Shown piece after piece: positions 22,209 to 24,780 of a DNA stretch of 24,780 nt (position 1 is the stretch's first letter; each line of letters begins with the position of its first letter). The DNA comes from a virus, in IMG/VR virus record IMGVR_UViG_3300010413_000164, positions 1-24,780 of that record; one strand, 5' to 3'. Below the pieces are notes generated by a model. It had not been told where the DNA came from. It worked only from the letters and a program-made list of their open reading frames with translations, and did no database searches. The position numbers and the translations under genes are program-made.

Positions 22209-22607
22209 ATGGCTGGAACAATTGTAGCCGGAACTATTTCAGACGGGACTGATATAAGTCCTGTAACTGATGTCGTCAAAGGTAGTGCTAGAGCTTGGGT
22301 TACATTTAATGGTACATTAGTAAATGCTACAGCAGATTTAACAGGTGTAACCAGTTCGTATAACATATCAAGCGTTGTTGATAATGGTACTGGTGATTAC
22401 ACTATAAATTTTACAAACCCATTAGCTGATGGCTACTATACATGGTGCATAGGAAGAAATGGCAATGATACAGATCTTAACAGGGTTCATGCCCCCTACC
22501 TTATATCAAGGAGTGATGTCCATATTAGGATAGCAATGCCTGTTGATAATAGTTCATCATACAGTAGAGATGATCCTTATTCTGTATCAGTAACAATTTT
22601 TAGATAA
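22209..22607 (+). CDS. Tip-associated small protein, paralogue 1
   Basis: This 132-aa beta-rich protein lacks a membrane segment. It shares a domain with two later genes (22831 and 23444): an ARAWVTFNGT segment, then VDNGTGDYTINFTNPLADGYY, closing with VSVTIFR. The shared core is known in phage tail proteins as a small beta module ('AWVxFxGT...DNGTGxYxxxF'). It probably sits on a fibre or tip. It follows the heptad-repeat fibre by 9 bases, with a good SD. Confidence 0.72.
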   Translation: MAGTIVAGTISDGTDISPVTDVVKGSARAWVTFNGTLVNATADLTGVTSSYNISSVVDNGTGDYTINFTNPLADGYYTWCIGRNGNDTDLNRVHAPYLISRSDVHIRIAMPVDNSSSYSRDDPYSVSVTIFR

Positions 22608-22619
22608 AAAGGAGAAAAA

Positions 22620-22829
22620 ATGAGTATAATTATTTTTACGCAAGATGAAGGTTTGACTATTTCAGTCATTCATCCAGCACCAGGAGTTCAAATTACTGAT
22701 TGTGTTGGGGCAGTACCTGAGGGAGCTAAATATAAATTTGCATTAACCTCAGATATACCAACAGATAGATTATTCCGTGAAGCTTGGGAAGTTACTGTTG
22801 ATGCGACGTGGGTTGTAAAAGGAGCCTAA
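22620..22829 (+). CDS. Small protein resembling N-terminal half of a tail/fibre accessory protein
   Basis: This 69-aa protein contains SVIHPAPGVQI, VPEGAKYKFALTSDIPTDRLF and REAWEV. From recall, this pattern (xDlPtDRxFRnAWe) is the first half of a phage protein of about 140-150 aa whose second half carries RDPLLxxxD...EKQRLRDLP. That second half is present here as a separate gene (23203-23442), with a tip paralogue in between. A complete stop ends this gene at GA*. AAAGGAG precedes the ATG. The role may be fibre or tail assembly; function is not established. Confidence 0.65.
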   Translation: MSIIIFTQDEGLTISVIHPAPGVQITDCVGAVPEGAKYKFALTSDIPTDRLFREAWEVTVDATWVVKGA

Positions 22830-22830
22830 T

Positions 22831-23193
22831 ATGGCAGGTAATATTACTTTTGATGGTTGGATGAATGATGATGGCTCTGAAAACTTTAAATGCCGTGCGT
22901 GGGTAAACTTCGATGGTACAGGAACTGTTGCAATTCGTAATTCTGGAAACGTTTCAAGTATCACTGATAATGGTACTGGGAACTATAGAGTTAATTTTAT
23001 AAACAGTATGCCAGATACAAACTACGCGACAATATATTCACATAACGCAGCACAGTCAGGTACAACTAATGTTGAGGGAGGTATGTACTCAGGAGCTGGA
23101 GGACAGCTGGTTGATAGTGTACCTATATTAGTTGAGCTGGCTAATGGATCTGAAATAGATCTCGTGTATAACTATGTGACCATATTTAGATAG
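22831..23193 (+). CDS. Tip-associated small protein, paralogue 2
   Basis: This 120-aa beta-rich protein begins 1 base after the stop of the 69-aa gene. It shares the CRAWVNFDGTGT segment, then ITDNGTGNYRVNFINSMPDTNY and a VTIFR end with paralogue 1 (22209), and more distantly with paralogue 3 (23444). It separates the two halves of the putative accessory protein. A small receptor-facing or fibre-decorating module is likely; the binding target cannot be told. Confidence 0.72.
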   Translation: MAGNITFDGWMNDDGSENFKCRAWVNFDGTGTVAIRNSGNVSSITDNGTGNYRVNFINSMPDTNYATIYSHNAAQSGTTNVEGGMYSGAGGQLVDSVPILVELANGSEIDLVYNYVTIFR

Positions 23194-23202
23194 GGAGAAA
23201 TA

Positions 23203-23442
23203 ATGATACAAATTAATCAGGTAAAAGCTGAAGCTATTACACAAGAACGGATCAGAGCATATCGTGATCCTCTATTAATAGAGCAGGATGTGTTAGTACA
23301 GCGGGAACTAGAAAAGCCAGCTGTAGATCAAAATATGGCCGCTATTGTTGCTGAAAAGCAGAGATTGAGAGATCTACCAACATTAGCTGTTGGAAAAACC
23401 GTAGCAGAACTTGCACAGCTCCATATAGATTTAGGACTATAA
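23203..23442 (+). CDS. Small Phage_tail_APC-like protein (C-terminal-half homologue)
   Basis: This 79-aa, fully helical protein has RIRAYRDPLLIEQDVLVQR, then VAEKQRLRDLPTL, the recurring pattern of the tail assembly chaperone-like (APC) family, RDxLLxxxD...yRqxLRDlP. It resembles the second half of a longer protein whose first half matches the 69-aa gene upstream. GGGAG precedes the ATG, and the stop is 1 base from the next ATG. Whether it acts as a fibre or tail chaperone is inference. Confidence 0.7.
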   Translation: MIQINQVKAEAITQERIRAYRDPLLIEQDVLVQRELEKPAVDQNMAAIVAEKQRLRDLPTLAVGKTVAELAQLHIDLGL

Positions 23443-23443
23443 T

Positions 23444-23803
23444 ATGAGTTCTGTAATTAGAGGTGGAGACAACTTTGATAGTTCCACCAGAACAACTGCT
23501 TGGGGAGTAATCGATGGAGCAACTGGAGCAACTGCTACTCTTCTAGCTGGTTATAATGTTGGAACTGTAACTAGGGTAGCAACTGGGCAATACACAGTAG
23601 CATTTAGTACGCCATTAGCTAGTGCTAATTATAGTGTTTTATTTTCAGTAAGGCATGAAGGTGGGACAGATGGACGTCAGGCAATATTAAGTAACCTCGC
23701 TGGGACTTTTACAACTAATGGTTTTCGTGTACATATTCTAAATCTTGCAGCCTCAGCAAATTTGGATGCTGATTATATTTCATTTCAAGTAATTGGTGGT
23801 TAA
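23444..23803 (+). CDS. Tip-associated small protein, paralogue 3
   Basis: This 119-aa protein is a divergent member of the same small beta module as 22209 and 22831. It keeps TTAWGVIDGATGA, then TRVATGQYTVAFSTPLASANY, but ends FQVIGG in place of VTIFR. It starts 1 base after the stop of the APC-like gene, so it is probably translationally coupled. A role as a small tail-tip or receptor-binding component is likely but not shown. Confidence 0.68.
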   Translation: MSSVIRGGDNFDSSTRTTAWGVIDGATGATATLLAGYNVGTVTRVATGQYTVAFSTPLASANYSVLFSVRHEGGTDGRQAILSNLAGTFTTNGFRVHILNLAASANLDADYISFQVIGG

Positions 23804-23834
23804 ATAATTAATCTCCACTTTAAAAGGATTTAAA

Positions 23835-24221
23835 ATGAGTTTTTACTACCCATCAAATTTGCCAGAACCAACAATAACTGGAAATAATATGGATGTTGGA
23901 CAATCATTTACCAAGGTGGAGTTTGATTCTGGATTTCGTTATAGAAGATCCGCTAACTCCCCAATGATTTTAGAATTTGCCTTTCAGATTATTAGTCATA
24001 CTCAGATGAATGAGTTTATAGATTTTTATCATAGGTATTTACAAAGAGGTGTTCAACCTTTTTATGCAACTTGGGAAGTTAGTGGTTTTTCTAGTCAGAA
24101 GTTATTTAGGTTTGCTGATGCTCCATCAGTGGTAAATCTAAAAGGAAACTTATATGCTGTTACAGCTAAATTTGAATTGCATACTACTATTGCTGAGATG
24201 ATTGCAGCTGACCCGATTTAA
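23835..24221 (+). CDS. Small tail-region protein, paralogue A
   Basis: This 128-aa protein shares its layout with the next gene. It starts YPSNLPEPTITGNN, has FIDFYHRYLQRGVQPFYATWEV at mid-length (about 60-81), LFRFADAP and a closing beta part VTAKFELH. It has no cysteine motif, signal or membrane segment. The pattern (PxLPxPxxxGNN ... F.xFY...L..G..PF.A.W) occurs among small siphophage tail proteins; I cannot name the family with confidence. A clear AAAAGGA lies before the ATG. Confidence 0.7.
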   Translation: MSFYYPSNLPEPTITGNNMDVGQSFTKVEFDSGFRYRRSANSPMILEFAFQIISHTQMNEFIDFYHRYLQRGVQPFYATWEVSGFSSQKLFRFADAPSVVNLKGNLYAVTAKFELHTTIAEMIAADPI

Positions 24222-24232
24222 AAGGACTAATA

Positions 24233-24697
24233 ATGGCTATAGTTTATCCAACAACTTTACCTAAACCGAATGTTTCAGGTAATAATACAAAAACTACTCC
24301 TACCTTCTTACGGTCTGAATTCTTGTATGATATTCAACAACGTGGTATTTTTGGGGAAACAGTTTCAGTTACTTTCACATTTTTATGTGAGTCTAGAGAT
24401 GTTACTAAAGCATTTCTTAATTTTTATTATACGGATCTAAATAATGGCATTTTACCATTTGAAGCAGATTGGCCTGTTTACGGAAATACGGCAGTAAAGA
24501 CTTTTAGATTTTCTGAGCCAATCTCTATGTCTGCTGAAGGTTTAGGTATTTATACAATTTCTTGCCAGTTTGATATTTCTGAAAATATTAACGAGATTAT
24601 AAACTATGATATCTTACTGAGTGAGTTTACTATTAATTATGATATGACTTCAGTTATTACAGTTGGAGATACTGTTGTTATTGAGAATGGAGCATAA
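24233..24697 (+). CDS. Small tail-region protein, paralogue B
   Basis: This 154-aa paralogue of the preceding gene keeps YPTTLPKPNVSGNN, FLNFYYTDLNNGILPFEADW, TFRFSEP and TISCQFDISE, and adds about 25 residues at the C-terminus (from about 128). Identity to paralogue A is modest, implying an old duplication. It lies 11 bases after A, with an AAAGGA SD. It is probably a structural subunit of the tail tip; function is not known. Confidence 0.7.
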   Translation: MAIVYPTTLPKPNVSGNNTKTTPTFLRSEFLYDIQQRGIFGETVSVTFTFLCESRDVTKAFLNFYYTDLNNGILPFEADWPVYGNTAVKTFRFSEPISMSAEGLGIYTISCQFDISENINEIINYDILLSEFTINYDMTSVITVGDTVVIENGA

Positions 24698-24780
24698 ATG
24701 AATAACGCAATAGTAAATGCCTCAAACCATATCTACCATGACGGAGTAACACACTCTACACCTTGTGGTATTGTGCATAC
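24698..24780 (+). CDS. Partial gene at right edge
   Basis: The ATG at 24698 follows the preceding stop directly, with GGAG (24689-24692) as SD, spacing 5. The frame stays open to the end of the window (27 complete codons), reading MNNAIVNASNHIYHDGVTHS and beyond. It is too short to identify. It continues the tail-tip operon. Confidence 0.6.
   Translation, partial: MNNAIVNASNHIYHDGVTHSTPCGIVH

Overview
The window is one arm of a tailed, long-tailed (siphovirus-type) dsDNA bacteriophage genome. It contains packaging, capsid, neck, tail and tail-tip genes in nearly the order of HK97/lambda-like phages, and no bacterial housekeeping genes. The DNA is AT-rich. Promoters match the sigma70 consensus, Shine-Dalgarno sequences are of the AGGAG type, and terminator-like hairpins carry UUCG loops, so the host is probably a Gram-negative, gammaproteobacterium-like species. 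That host call is inference; nothing in the window identifies the host directly.

Layout. Positions 1-812 carry no credible gene. They form a T-rich, repeat-dense leader with hairpins, a perfect 23-bp tandem duplication, a 12-bp inverted repeat, two copies of a 16-mer and a 39-bp tandem array. Positions 813-3181 are a leftward (minus-strand) run of five overlapping genes: an unknown 124-aa protein, a double zinc-ribbon protein, a probable small terminase subunit, a 59-aa helix-turn-helix-like protein that is easily missed, and a 274-aa unknown with Cys motifs. They are read from a promoter with an extended -10 at about 3205. From 3293 to the right edge everything reads rightward: large terminase, then a consensus sigma70 promoter (4693-4721), a small beta-rich protein, HK97-type portal, prohead protease with a long acidic tail, and major capsid protein. 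After these come several small head/neck proteins, the major tail protein, two tail-chaperone-like proteins, tape measure, DUF1833-like protein, NlpC/P60 peptidase, a gpJ-like tip protein with a glycine-rich end, and a collagen-like/heptad-repeat fibre. The right end is a cassette of small tip genes, some of them paralogous, and the last gene runs off the window.

How it works together. TerS/TerL and portal package DNA into an MCP shell matured by the protease. Connector, gp10-like and tail-terminator proteins join head to tail. The tail tube protein polymerises around the tape measure with help from the chaperones. The DUF1833, NlpC/P60 and gpJ-like proteins form the tip, and the fibres and small modules provide host recognition.

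The points most worth a second look are: a major tail protein ORF with no ATG/GTG/TTG at its natural start (ATA behind a good SD); terS and terL on opposite strands; a tail-chaperone pair that looks like a gene duplication instead of a frameshift product; a small chaperone-like protein apparently split in two by a tip-protein paralogue; and a short motif (TAGCTTAAA) shared by the left non-coding repeats and the divergent promoter.
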